Source: Candidatus Aminicenantota bacterium (GTDB lineage Bacteria > Acidobacteriota > Aminicenantia > UBA2199). From it: DNA of 9,508 nt. Below, in pieces: positions 1 through 6,587 of this stretch. Location: assembly GCA_030671465.1 (NCBI GenBank), contig DAOVIP010000044.1:1-9508 (forward strand), given 5' to 3'. The notes below the pieces were generated by a model. It was given only the letters and a program-made list of their open reading frames with translations. It had not been told where the DNA came from and did not search any database. The position numbers and the translations under genes were made by a program. Within the stretch, counting starts at the first letter, position 1. Every line of letters begins with the position of its first letter.

Positions 1-518
1 ATGTGATTACCGGAACCATCAAAAACAATTTCCCCTCCAGAATTGCCCTGGCCGTTCCCTCCAAATTTGATTCGCGAACCATCATCGATGTCATGGGGGC
101 TGAAAAATTACTGGGGAGTGGAGACATGCTGTTTCTGCCACCCAAGACCGCCACTCTGGTCCGCTGCCACTGTGCTTTTGTATCAGAGGAGGAAACCTTG
201 AGGGTCATTGGATATCTGTCCAAACTCAGAAAACCCAAATACAACACCCAGGTGATAAAAACCCAGGTCAAAGCCGATAGCGAGCTTGAGGACGGGGATC
301 TGGATGAGCTCTTTTTCGACGCCGCCGAAATCATCATCAACACTGGTCAGGCTTCAGCCTCTTACCTTCAGAGAAAAATGAGAGTCGGTTATGCCAGGGC
401 CGGTCGATTGATCGATCAACTTCAGGCCAAGGAAGTCGTTTCCGCTCCCAACAGTAAAAATCAGAGGGATATACTGCTGAATATGGAGGAGCTGGAAAAG
501 ATGAAGACCGAACTTTGA
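1..518 (+). CDS. ftsK: DNA translocase FtsK, C-terminal part (5' truncated by window edge)
   Basis: This is the end of the septal DNA pump that clears chromosomes from the division site and activates XerCD recombination at dif. The reading frame is open from the first base, so the gene begins outside the window. Counting from the codon at position 3, residues 1-60 match the end of the RecA-like motor: a VITGTIKNNFPSRIA stretch, then a DSRTIID / GAEKLLGSGDMLF block. Residues about 104-171 match the winged-helix gamma domain that reads polar KOPS sites, with LQRKMRVGYARAGRLID as the recognition-helix region. The usual glycine-rich end of the gamma domain (GPxxGSKPRxVL type) is replaced here by SAPNSKNQRDIL, a modest divergence. 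The gene ends 73 bp before kdsA on the same strand. Family assignment is secure; the N-terminal membrane part cannot be seen. Confidence 0.95.
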   Translation, partial: VITGTIKNNFPSRIALAVPSKFDSRTIIDVMGAEKLLGSGDMLFLPPKTATLVRCHCAFVSEEETLRVIGYLSKLRKPKYNTQVIKTQVKADSELEDGDLDELFFDAAEIIINTGQASASYLQRKMRVGYARAGRLIDQLQAKEVVSAPNSKNQRDILLNMEELEKMKTEL

Positions 519-591
519 GGGGTAATTCGGCCAGTACAGAATGGGTAAATTTATATTTGCACTTTTGAAAGATACTTGATAAAATTCTGAA

Positions 592-1404
592 ATGAGCACT
601 TACTGGGAAACCGAAGGTCTGGAATTGAGCAATGACAGACTGTTTTTTATTCTGGGCCCCTGTGTCATTGAAAGCCAGGACATTACCCTCCGAATCGCCG
701 AGCAGGTAAAAAAGATCACCGATGAGATCGAAGTCCCGCTAATATTCAAGGCTTCATTCGATAAGGCCAACCGGTCTTCTCTGGGTTCCTTCCGGGGTCC
801 GGGGATTGAGAAGGGATTGCAGATTCTGGCCCGGGTCAAGGAACAATTCCAGATCCCGGTTCTATCCGATATCCATGAGGTCTGGCAGGTTCAACCGGCT
901 TCAGAAGTATTATCCATTATTCAAATCCCGGCTTTCCTGAGCCGGCAAACCGACCTGTTACTGGCCGCAGGAAGCACCGGACTTCCGGTAAACGTAAAAA
1001 AAGGTCAGTTCATGTCCGCAGAAGACATGACCCTGGTGATCGAAAAAATTCAATCTACCGGAAACAGCCGCATCATGCTTACTGAGCGGGGAAATTTTTT
1101 CGGTTACCGGAATCTGGTAGTGGATTTCAGAAACATCCCCATCATGAAACAAACCGGCTGCCCGGTTGTCATCGATGCTACCCATTCGCTCCAGAAACCG
1201 AGCGCGGAAAAAGGTGTCTCCGGAGGAGATCCCGAATTTATTCCGGTCATGGCCAAGGCGGGAGTGGTTGCCGGCGCCAACGGTGTTTTCATGGAGATTC
1301 ATCCCGATCCCGGTACAGCCCTCTCTGACGGTAAAAACCTGCTAGCCATAAAAAACTTGAAAGATCTGTTAATTCAATTGAAAAAAATATATAATGTAAT
1401 TTAA
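592..1404 (+). CDS. kdsA: 3-deoxy-8-phosphooctulonate synthase (Kdo-8-phosphate synthase)
   Basis: This cytosolic enzyme condenses phosphoenolpyruvate with D-arabinose-5-phosphate to give Kdo-8-phosphate, the first committed step to the inner-core sugar Kdo. At 270 aa it has the usual family length. Visible motifs are GPCVIES (22-28), FKASFDKANRSS (52-63), the GPG loop near 69-71, DATHS (195-199) and the EIHPDP/ALSD end (235-246). Cys24 in GPC, with His198, Glu235 and Asp246, corresponds to the four metal ligands of the Aquifex-type enzyme. E. coli-type metal-independent enzymes carry Asn in place of that Cys, so this one is predicted to be metal-dependent. The ATG at 592 fits the family N-terminus, although no Shine-Dalgarno sequence is visible before it. 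The last base of its TAA is the first base of the kdsD start, which indicates translational coupling. Confidence 0.96.
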   Translation: MSTYWETEGLELSNDRLFFILGPCVIESQDITLRIAEQVKKITDEIEVPLIFKASFDKANRSSLGSFRGPGIEKGLQILARVKEQFQIPVLSDIHEVWQVQPASEVLSIIQIPAFLSRQTDLLLAAGSTGLPVNVKKGQFMSAEDMTLVIEKIQSTGNSRIMLTERGNFFGYRNLVVDFRNIPIMKQTGCPVVIDATHSLQKPSAEKGVSGGDPEFIPVMAKAGVVAGANGVFMEIHPDPGTALSDGKNLLAIKNLKDLLIQLKKIYNVI

Positions 1405-2363
1405 TGAACATCGTTGAAACCGGCCGAAAAGTTCTGGGAATTGAAGCCAAGGCCATTGAATCAGCCATACAAAAACTGGATGAAGAATTTGAAAAAGCCG
1501 TTAATATTCTGTTCAAAGCCAAGGGAAGAATCGTTATTACCGGTATGGGAAAATCCGGAATTATCGGAAGAAAAATTTCCGCCACCCTCACCTCAACCGG
1601 TACTCCATCTGTCTTCTTACACCCCTCCGAAGCCCTGCACGGTGATATTGGAATCATTCATTATGACGATGCAGTCGTGGCCCTCTCCACCAGCGGAGAG
1701 ACCTTTGAAGTCATCCGGTTGATCAATTATATCAAACGGATCGGAGTCAAATTAATTGCCCTGGTGGGTTCTCCCACCTCCACCCTGGCTCTTCAGAGTG
1801 ATGTGTTTATCGATTGCAGCATCGAAAAAGAAGCCTGTCCCATTGGCTTTGTACCCACCACCTCAACCACCCTGACCCTGGCGATCGGTGATGCGATTTC
1901 GATCGCTCTGATGGAAAAAAAGGGATTCAATGAAGAGGATTTTCGGAATTACCATCCCGGTGGTTTCATCGGGAAAAAATTACTGAAAGTAAAACATCTG
2001 ATGCATTCGGACCATGAACTTCCCATTGTTAAAGCAGACCTCAATATAAAAGCGGTGATCAAAACCATAGATGAAAAGCATTTTGGGGTTGCCCTGGTGG
2101 TTGATGATTCAAACCGGTTAATCGGAATTATCACCGATGGCGATTTGCGCCGACTCATGTTGAAGGGAGTGGATTTCTCCACAACCACTGCCCGGGATAA
2201 CATGTCCGAAAATCCACTGACTATCGGAGAAAATCAACTGGCTGTTGAAGCATTGAAAATATTGGAAGATCACTTGATCACCTCACTGGTGGTAATGGAT
2301 GAGCAGAATAATCTCAAGGGACTTTTGCACTTGCATGACCTATGGAGAACGGAGATGATATAA
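1404..2363 (+). CDS. kdsD: D-arabinose-5-phosphate isomerase (SIS domain plus two CBS domains)
   Basis: It interconverts D-ribulose-5-phosphate and D-arabinose-5-phosphate and so supplies the substrate of KdsA. The 319 aa protein has an N-terminal SIS sugar-phosphate isomerase domain (about 35-175, with GMGKSG at 47-52 and STSGE at 95-99) followed by two CBS repeats (about 199-255 and 266-319). Four residues reported as catalytic in E. coli KdsD (Lys59, Glu111, Glu152, His193) align at a constant offset of nine with Lys50, Glu102, Glu143 and His184. I therefore expect an active isomerase. No Shine-Dalgarno sequence precedes the ATG; its A is also the last base of the kdsA stop (TAATG), so ribosomes probably reinitiate from kdsA. 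A paralogue such as GutQ would have similar architecture, but the position between kdsA and kdsC settles the role. Confidence 0.95.
   Translation: MNIVETGRKVLGIEAKAIESAIQKLDEEFEKAVNILFKAKGRIVITGMGKSGIIGRKISATLTSTGTPSVFLHPSEALHGDIGIIHYDDAVVALSTSGETFEVIRLINYIKRIGVKLIALVGSPTSTLALQSDVFIDCSIEKEACPIGFVPTTSTTLTLAIGDAISIALMEKKGFNEEDFRNYHPGGFIGKKLLKVKHLMHSDHELPIVKADLNIKAVIKTIDEKHFGVALVVDDSNRLIGIITDGDLRRLMLKGVDFSTTTARDNMSENPLTIGENQLAVEALKILEDHLITSLVVMDEQNNLKGLLHLHDLWRTEMI
2351..2354 (+). promoter_or_regulatory. Ribosome binding site of kdsC (GGAG)
   Basis: GGAG lies 8 bases before the ATG at 2363, inside the last codons of kdsD. It favours that ATG over an in-frame ATG at 2342, which lacks such a site and would add seven residues (MENGDDI) not expected in KdsC. 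Confidence 0.6.
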
Positions 2364-2923
2364 TGGATCAAAAGGAACTTGCCAAACAGGTGAAATTGAT
2401 TATCATGGATGTTGACGGAACCTTATCGGATGGACGGTTTTTTATGCTTCCCAACGGAGATGTTATCAAATCTTTCGATGTCAAGGATGGAACCGGTATC
2501 ATATTTGCCGGTCTGGCCGGAATTAAGACCGCCATCATATCAGGGAAGTCCTCAGAGGCAGTGAAAAAGCGCGCCGAGGAACTTCAAATTGATGATTACT
2601 TTGAGGGGGCTACCAACAAGAGCATTCCCTTTAATCAATTGTTAGAAAAGTATCAGTTAAAAAAAGAGGAAGTGGCCTACATCGGTGATGATATCGGAGA
2701 TGCCGAAGTCATGGGCATGGTGGGTTTTTCCGCAGCAGTCGGGGATGCTCATCCTCTAATCAAGCGTATTTCCCATTATATTGCCAAGCGCTACGGTGGA
2801 AGAGGAGCAGTCAGGGAAGTGATTGACTTTATCCTGGATGTTCAGGAAAAATGGCCTTCCATTTTCACTGAATTGAAAAACTCCAAGGATGCCGATGACA
2901 TTCTAAAAAAGATAAATTCTTGA
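2363..2923 (+). CDS. kdsC: 3-deoxy-D-manno-octulosonate-8-phosphate phosphatase
   Basis: It hydrolyses Kdo-8-phosphate to Kdo and phosphate in the cytosol, giving the free sugar that is then activated by KdsB (not in this window). It is a cap-less HAD phosphatase of 186 aa, close to the E. coli length of 188. HAD motif I is DVDGT (16-20, nucleophile Asp16 and acid/base Asp18), motif II is IISG (58-61, Ser60), the motif III lysine is probably Lys86 in TNK, and motif IV is GDD (108-110). The GGRGAVREVIDFIL segment near 145-158 is the C-terminal tail typical of KdsC tetramers. I chose the start at 2363 because it shares the A of the kdsD TAA (TAATG), repeating the arrangement at kdsA/kdsD, and has GGAG eight bases upstream. 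The three kds genes thus look like one coupled translation unit. Confidence 0.95.
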   Translation: MDQKELAKQVKLIIMDVDGTLSDGRFFMLPNGDVIKSFDVKDGTGIIFAGLAGIKTAIISGKSSEAVKKRAEELQIDDYFEGATNKSIPFNQLLEKYQLKKEEVAYIGDDIGDAEVMGMVGFSAAVGDAHPLIKRISHYIAKRYGGRGAVREVIDFILDVQEKWPSIFTELKNSKDADDILKKINS

Positions 2924-2960
2924 AAACAGCGATCTTGCTCCCAGCCGACACAAAATCCCC

Positions 2961-3689
2961 ATGAACAACATTTACTTTATTTCAGATATTCATCTGGGTT
3001 TTGAAAACAGTAAAAATGAACAACTGAAAAGGATAAACCTTCATGCCTTTTTGGAGCATATTGAGAAGGATGCCCGAGAACTGTATATCCTGGGGGATCT
3101 TTTCGATTTCTGGTTCGAGTGGTATCACGTAATCCCCAAGTACTGGTTCCCTTTTTTGCACCGCTTCAGGAAAATGACCGAAGCCGGAATCACAATCAAT
3201 TTAATCAAGGGCAATCATGATTTCTATCCGGGAGAATACCTGCAAAAGGAAATTGGCCTGGTTTGTCATTCGGAGTCCAGTGAATTCACCCTGAACCACA
3301 AACGTTTTTTTGTTGCCCACGGCGACGGCTTGGCCAGGAATGACCGGAGATACCGGTTTTTAAAAAAAATCATTCGCAACCCGGCATCTATTTTTTTGTA
3401 TAAAACATTCATCCCGGCAGACCTGGGCATACAAATGGCCAAATGGACCTCCGTTTCCAGTCGGAGCTTCCCGTCAAAAAAAAAATCCTCCTGGTGTGAA
3501 GAGTATTTCCAGTTTGCCCGGAATAAGTTTGAAGAAGGATTTGATTACGTGATTCTGGGACACCTCCATATTCCCATGATCCGGGAAAGCGATGAAAAAA
3601 TTTATGTAAACTGCGGAGACTGGATTCAATCATTCAGCTATGCCTGTTATGATCAAAAAAACCTGATCCTTGACTTCTGGACTCAATAA
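2961..3689 (+). CDS. lpxH: UDP-2,3-diacylglucosamine diphosphatase, LpxH-like metallophosphoesterase
   Basis: The predicted role is to cleave UDP-2,3-diacylglucosamine to lipid X and UMP in lipid A synthesis, at the inner face of the cytoplasmic membrane. The 242 aa length matches E. coli LpxH (240). All seven expected metal ligands are present in order: Asp9 and His11 (SDIHLG), Asp46 (GDLFDFW), Asn85 (GNHDF), His120 (AHGD), His201 and His203 (GHLH). From Asn85 on they sit at a constant +6 from the E. coli positions I recall (79, 114, 195, 197). One difference is that classical LpxH has Arg after that Asn (GNRDF), whereas this protein has His (GNHDF), as in LpxH2-type or generic calcineurin-like enzymes. 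The substrate is therefore slightly less certain than the fold. It lies 37 bp after kdsC with no clear Shine-Dalgarno. A run of ten A bases (3476-3485) encodes Lys173-175. Confidence 0.82.
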   Translation: MNNIYFISDIHLGFENSKNEQLKRINLHAFLEHIEKDARELYILGDLFDFWFEWYHVIPKYWFPFLHRFRKMTEAGITINLIKGNHDFYPGEYLQKEIGLVCHSESSEFTLNHKRFFVAHGDGLARNDRRYRFLKKIIRNPASIFLYKTFIPADLGIQMAKWTSVSSRSFPSKKKSSWCEEYFQFARNKFEEGFDYVILGHLHIPMIRESDEKIYVNCGDWIQSFSYACYDQKNLILDFWTQ

Positions 3690-3714
3690 CAGACATTTTT
3701 GGAGCCGGAGTAAT

Positions 3715-5325
3715 TTAACCGTGGTTTTTGGGGGGAATGTGGCTCATGGCCCTTTCGGCCATGGCCGTAATGGTTAAACTCGGGTTGACTCCCAGATTGG
3801 CTGGTATTATCGAGCCATCCACCACATACAAATGTTCATAACCGTATACACGGTGATACTTGTCAATGACCCCTGAGTCGCGGTCCTGTCCCATGATACA
3901 GCCGCCTAATATATGAGCAGTCATGGGGATATTCAGGATGGTTTCATTGATTCCGTTCTGGGGAAGGGCATCGATCTTCTCGGCAATTTTGCGGGCGGTC
4001 TGATTGGCAGTCGGGATATAATTGGGGATCCGCCAACCATCATTTCTGGATGCAATGACTTTTCTGAATAATGACCACCACCGGCGTCGGCGACTGAGAG
4101 TGAGATAATTATTCAGGGTCTGCATGACAAGCAGAATGATCGATTTTTTGGCCTTGCCAAAAGGCCAGAGCACCCGGATTGTATTGAGGGGTGACTTCAA
4201 ACAGGTCCAGAAAAATTTCAGGATACGGGGAACCCGGGTACCCCCATCCACCATGGGAACACCCAGCATCAATAAAAGATCTGAGCCCGGAGGATACCGG
4301 AGTACTTGAATATGGGTGTTTTCATCAACCTGAAGTTCTGAAGTAATAGCAATACCACTGGGTTTTAAATTTTTACTCTTTTTTACAGTCAGTCCGGCCA
4401 GGGTCTCGCTGTTGGTTCGAACCATATGCCCCAGCCGGGGGGACAAATCGGGAAGATGCCCTTTTTCCCTGCACTTCATTAGCAAATCAAGGGTTCCGAT
4501 AACTCCGGCGGCTAATACCACTCCCCTGGCTTTGAGTATTTTCTTTCTCCTGATCCATAAATCGGTTACCTTTTCCGCTTCAAGAACATATCCTCCGTTG
4601 CCAGCCGGATTTATGTCAATCACCTGGTGTTCGGAAATGATATCCAGACCCATTTGTTCCCCCAGATACAGATAATTTTTGTCCAGGGAATTTTTTCCAT
4701 CCCCCCTGCATCCGACCATACAATGTCCGGTTTTGCCGCAACCGGTCCGTGAAGGGCCTTTTCCATTAAAATATGGATCCGGAACCTTGACCCCGGGTTC
4801 ACCAAAAAAAACACCGACTTCAGTTGAACGAAAATATCCTGATCGATTGATTTCACTGCCGTATTCCCGTAGCAGGGTATCCGCCTGGCAGGTTCCGGGA
4901 TTGGTGGTCACTCCCAGCATTTTTTTGGCCACTTCAAAATGAGGATGCAGCACGGCCTCCCAATCAGACTCCAGCTGCATCCAGGCCGGATCCCGGTAAA
5001 ACGAAGCGGGAGGTTCCAGCAGGGTATTTCCATAAACCAGGCTCCCCCCTCCAACCCCACTCCCACCCAGGATTAGAACATCATTTAATAAATACAGACG
5101 CTGGATACCATAGCAAAAAATTCTGGGCGCCCATAGATATTCCCATACCTCCCAGTTGCTCCGTGGAAAATCAGCAGGCTGGTATCTCCGGCCACATTCC
5201 ACCACACAAACCCGGTAACCCTTCTCGATCAGACGAAGTGCACATACGCTTCCCCCAAAACCGGATCCGATAATCACATAATCATATTCCAGGTTGACAG
5301 GGTTTGGAGATTTCTCGGTTTTCAT
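3715..5325 (-). CDS. GMC-type FAD-dependent oxidoreductase, cholesterol-oxidase-like; substrate unknown
   Basis: This is a flavoprotein that oxidises an alcohol group, or runs the reverse reaction, on an unidentified substrate. The 536 aa sequence starts with an FAD-binding Rossmann motif (VIIGSGFGG, 17-25) and the acidic end of beta-2 at Glu43. GGSGVGGGSLVYG (87-99) is the second flavin-contacting segment of GMC enzymes. The C-terminus has HILGG (471-475) and VVDGSIIPANLGVNPSLTITAMAE (501-524), where His471 and Asn514 are the likely catalytic His/Asn pair of the cholesterol oxidase branch. A cysteine cluster, CGKTGHCMVGC (196-206), precedes KNSLDKNYL. There is no signal peptide, so the protein is cytosolic. 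Its ATG overlaps the larA-like stop as ATGA (5322-5325). An AGGA only two bases upstream is too close to be a good ribosome site, so translation is probably coupled. Steroid oxidation is not implied by the family alone. Confidence 0.85.
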   Translation of the reverse strand: MKTEKSPNPVNLEYDYVIIGSGFGGSVCALRLIEKGYRVCVVECGRRYQPADFPRSNWEVWEYLWAPRIFCYGIQRLYLLNDVLILGGSGVGGGSLVYGNTLLEPPASFYRDPAWMQLESDWEAVLHPHFEVAKKMLGVTTNPGTCQADTLLREYGSEINRSGYFRSTEVGVFFGEPGVKVPDPYFNGKGPSRTGCGKTGHCMVGCRGDGKNSLDKNYLYLGEQMGLDIISEHQVIDINPAGNGGYVLEAEKVTDLWIRRKKILKARGVVLAAGVIGTLDLLMKCREKGHLPDLSPRLGHMVRTNSETLAGLTVKKSKNLKPSGIAITSELQVDENTHIQVLRYPPGSDLLLMLGVPMVDGGTRVPRILKFFWTCLKSPLNTIRVLWPFGKAKKSIILLVMQTLNNYLTLSRRRRWWSLFRKVIASRNDGWRIPNYIPTANQTARKIAEKIDALPQNGINETILNIPMTAHILGGCIMGQDRDSGVIDKYHRVYGYEHLYVVDGSIIPANLGVNPSLTITAMAERAMSHIPPKNHG

Positions 5326-6569
5326 GGTCCTATCACCGGAACCGTCCGGTCACTATCCATCAACACAGTCAAACTGGCCCGGCTGCCCTGGCTCCGAACG
5401 GCCTGACCCACAGCCTCCTGCAGGGAATGAAACGAACGGATGAATATAGATTCCAGTTGAGATTCCGGCAGTTCGGTGACCCCCCAGATTTCAGCCCGCG
5501 CCAAGGTCTGAGCAATCTTGACCGCTTTGTGGTATCCGAGTTTATACCCACTCTCAACCGCCTTCAGAACGTCCTGAGGGGTATTGAATCCGGACAATAA
5601 ATCAAAAAATGCCGGAGGACCTATTCCCTCCCGGCAGGGTGAGACCAGAATAAGAATACCCCCGTCCTTTAATATCAATTTTGCATTTTCAAGAGAATTC
5701 TGGGCCTGATACAGATTGATATCTTTGGGGGGAAGCACCACGGCAATCACAATATCCGACCGGTTCCGGACTTTTACGGAAAAAATCGATTCCGCCTTTC
5801 TAACGGCTGCCATAAAAGAATCATGAATATGACCCGCAGTGACGGCAAAGATATTGTTCTTGAGATCCAGCACGGTCTGAATCGAAAATATGTCTTTATT
5901 CCCCAGGCAACGCAGGGAATCAACCATATCTTCATGAACCGGATTTCCCCTCAGTTTCAAGGAACAGGAATCCTGACTCATGGCGAATCTATGGTTCTGT
6001 TCAATGGTATGATATCCGGCAATACCCGGGAAAAAGGACTTTCTCCCTCCGGTGTATCCGGCAAAATAATGGGGCTCTACAGAACTGATGACCACCAGTT
6101 TCCGGGCCTGATGAACATGACGGTTTATCCATATCTCATGCCCGGTCCGGGAATGACCCGCCTTTACCAATTCATCTTCGTTCCGGGCATCATGGATGAG
6201 AATACAGTCTTTAAATTCCAAATAAAAACGTCCCATAATACCCTGCAATTCCTCTGGGGTGGGAGAACGATGGGTTCCGGTGGCAATCATGAATTTGATA
6301 TCCTTATCCCTTATGATGTCATAAACTGATTCCAGTACAACTGCAGTCGGAGTGGGCCGGGTGGCATCATTGATGATAAAAAAAAATTCCTGCCCGGAAT
6401 TCATGAACTCTTCGACCGAAACCGAATTGAGCGGGTTGGCCAGTGCCTGACGGAAAAGGTCGGATTGGACCCGGGAGGGATGCTCTCTGGCAGTTACGAT
6501 CTCGGTTTGAATACCAACGGGTATTTCAATCGAAATACGATGGCGGTGATACGGTAATTCAATCTTCAT
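5322..6569 (-). CDS. LarA-family nickel-dependent 2-hydroxyacid racemase/epimerase homologue
   Basis: LarA enzymes racemise or epimerise 2-hydroxy acids using the nickel-pincer cofactor NPN, tethered to a lysine. The 415 aa length is typical. Compared with Lactiplantibacillus plantarum LarA as I recall it, the catalytic histidines 108 and 174 correspond to His100 (ATGTHR) and His167 (EPHYFAG), the cofactor-tethering Lys184 to Lys177 (GGRK), and the nickel ligand His200 to His193 (QNH). The last three keep exact spacing (10, then 16 residues). DATRPTP (68-74) carries the carboxylate-binding Arg71. YQ at 287-288 matches Tyr294/Gln295, but the position of Lys298 is Asn291, so the substrate may not be lactate. 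I therefore give no larA symbol. The gene lies 18 bp after the kinase gene and overlaps the GMC gene by four bases. The cofactor genes larB, larC and larE are not in the window. The protein is cytosolic. Confidence 0.88.
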   Translation of the reverse strand: MKIELPYHRHRISIEIPVGIQTEIVTAREHPSRVQSDLFRQALANPLNSVSVEEFMNSGQEFFFIINDATRPTPTAVVLESVYDIIRDKDIKFMIATGTHRSPTPEELQGIMGRFYLEFKDCILIHDARNEDELVKAGHSRTGHEIWINRHVHQARKLVVISSVEPHYFAGYTGGRKSFFPGIAGYHTIEQNHRFAMSQDSCSLKLRGNPVHEDMVDSLRCLGNKDIFSIQTVLDLKNNIFAVTAGHIHDSFMAAVRKAESIFSVKVRNRSDIVIAVVLPPKDINLYQAQNSLENAKLILKDGGILILVSPCREGIGPPAFFDLLSGFNTPQDVLKAVESGYKLGYHKAVKIAQTLARAEIWGVTELPESQLESIFIRSFHSLQEAVGQAVRSQGSRASLTVLMDSDRTVPVIGP

Positions 6570-6587
6570 TCTTATCTATACCGGGAA

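Noticed and set aside
2342..2362. Upstream ATG at 2342 as the kdsC start
   Set aside because: It would lie inside kdsD without a ribosome site. The ATG at 2363 has GGAG upstream and the same TAATG junction as kdsA/kdsD.
3745..3763. Perfect 7 bp GC-rich hairpin CATGGCC-ctttc-GGCCATG near the convergent gene ends, a possible terminator
   Set aside because: It lies inside the GMC coding region, where it encodes the conserved MAERAM stretch, and neither strand has a T-tract after it. The codons explain the symmetry.
5823..6329. Long plus-strand open frame opposite the LarA-family gene
   Set aside because: It is antisense to a well-supported gene, its translation matches no family I recognise, and it has no ribosome site. 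It is a codon-bias shadow.
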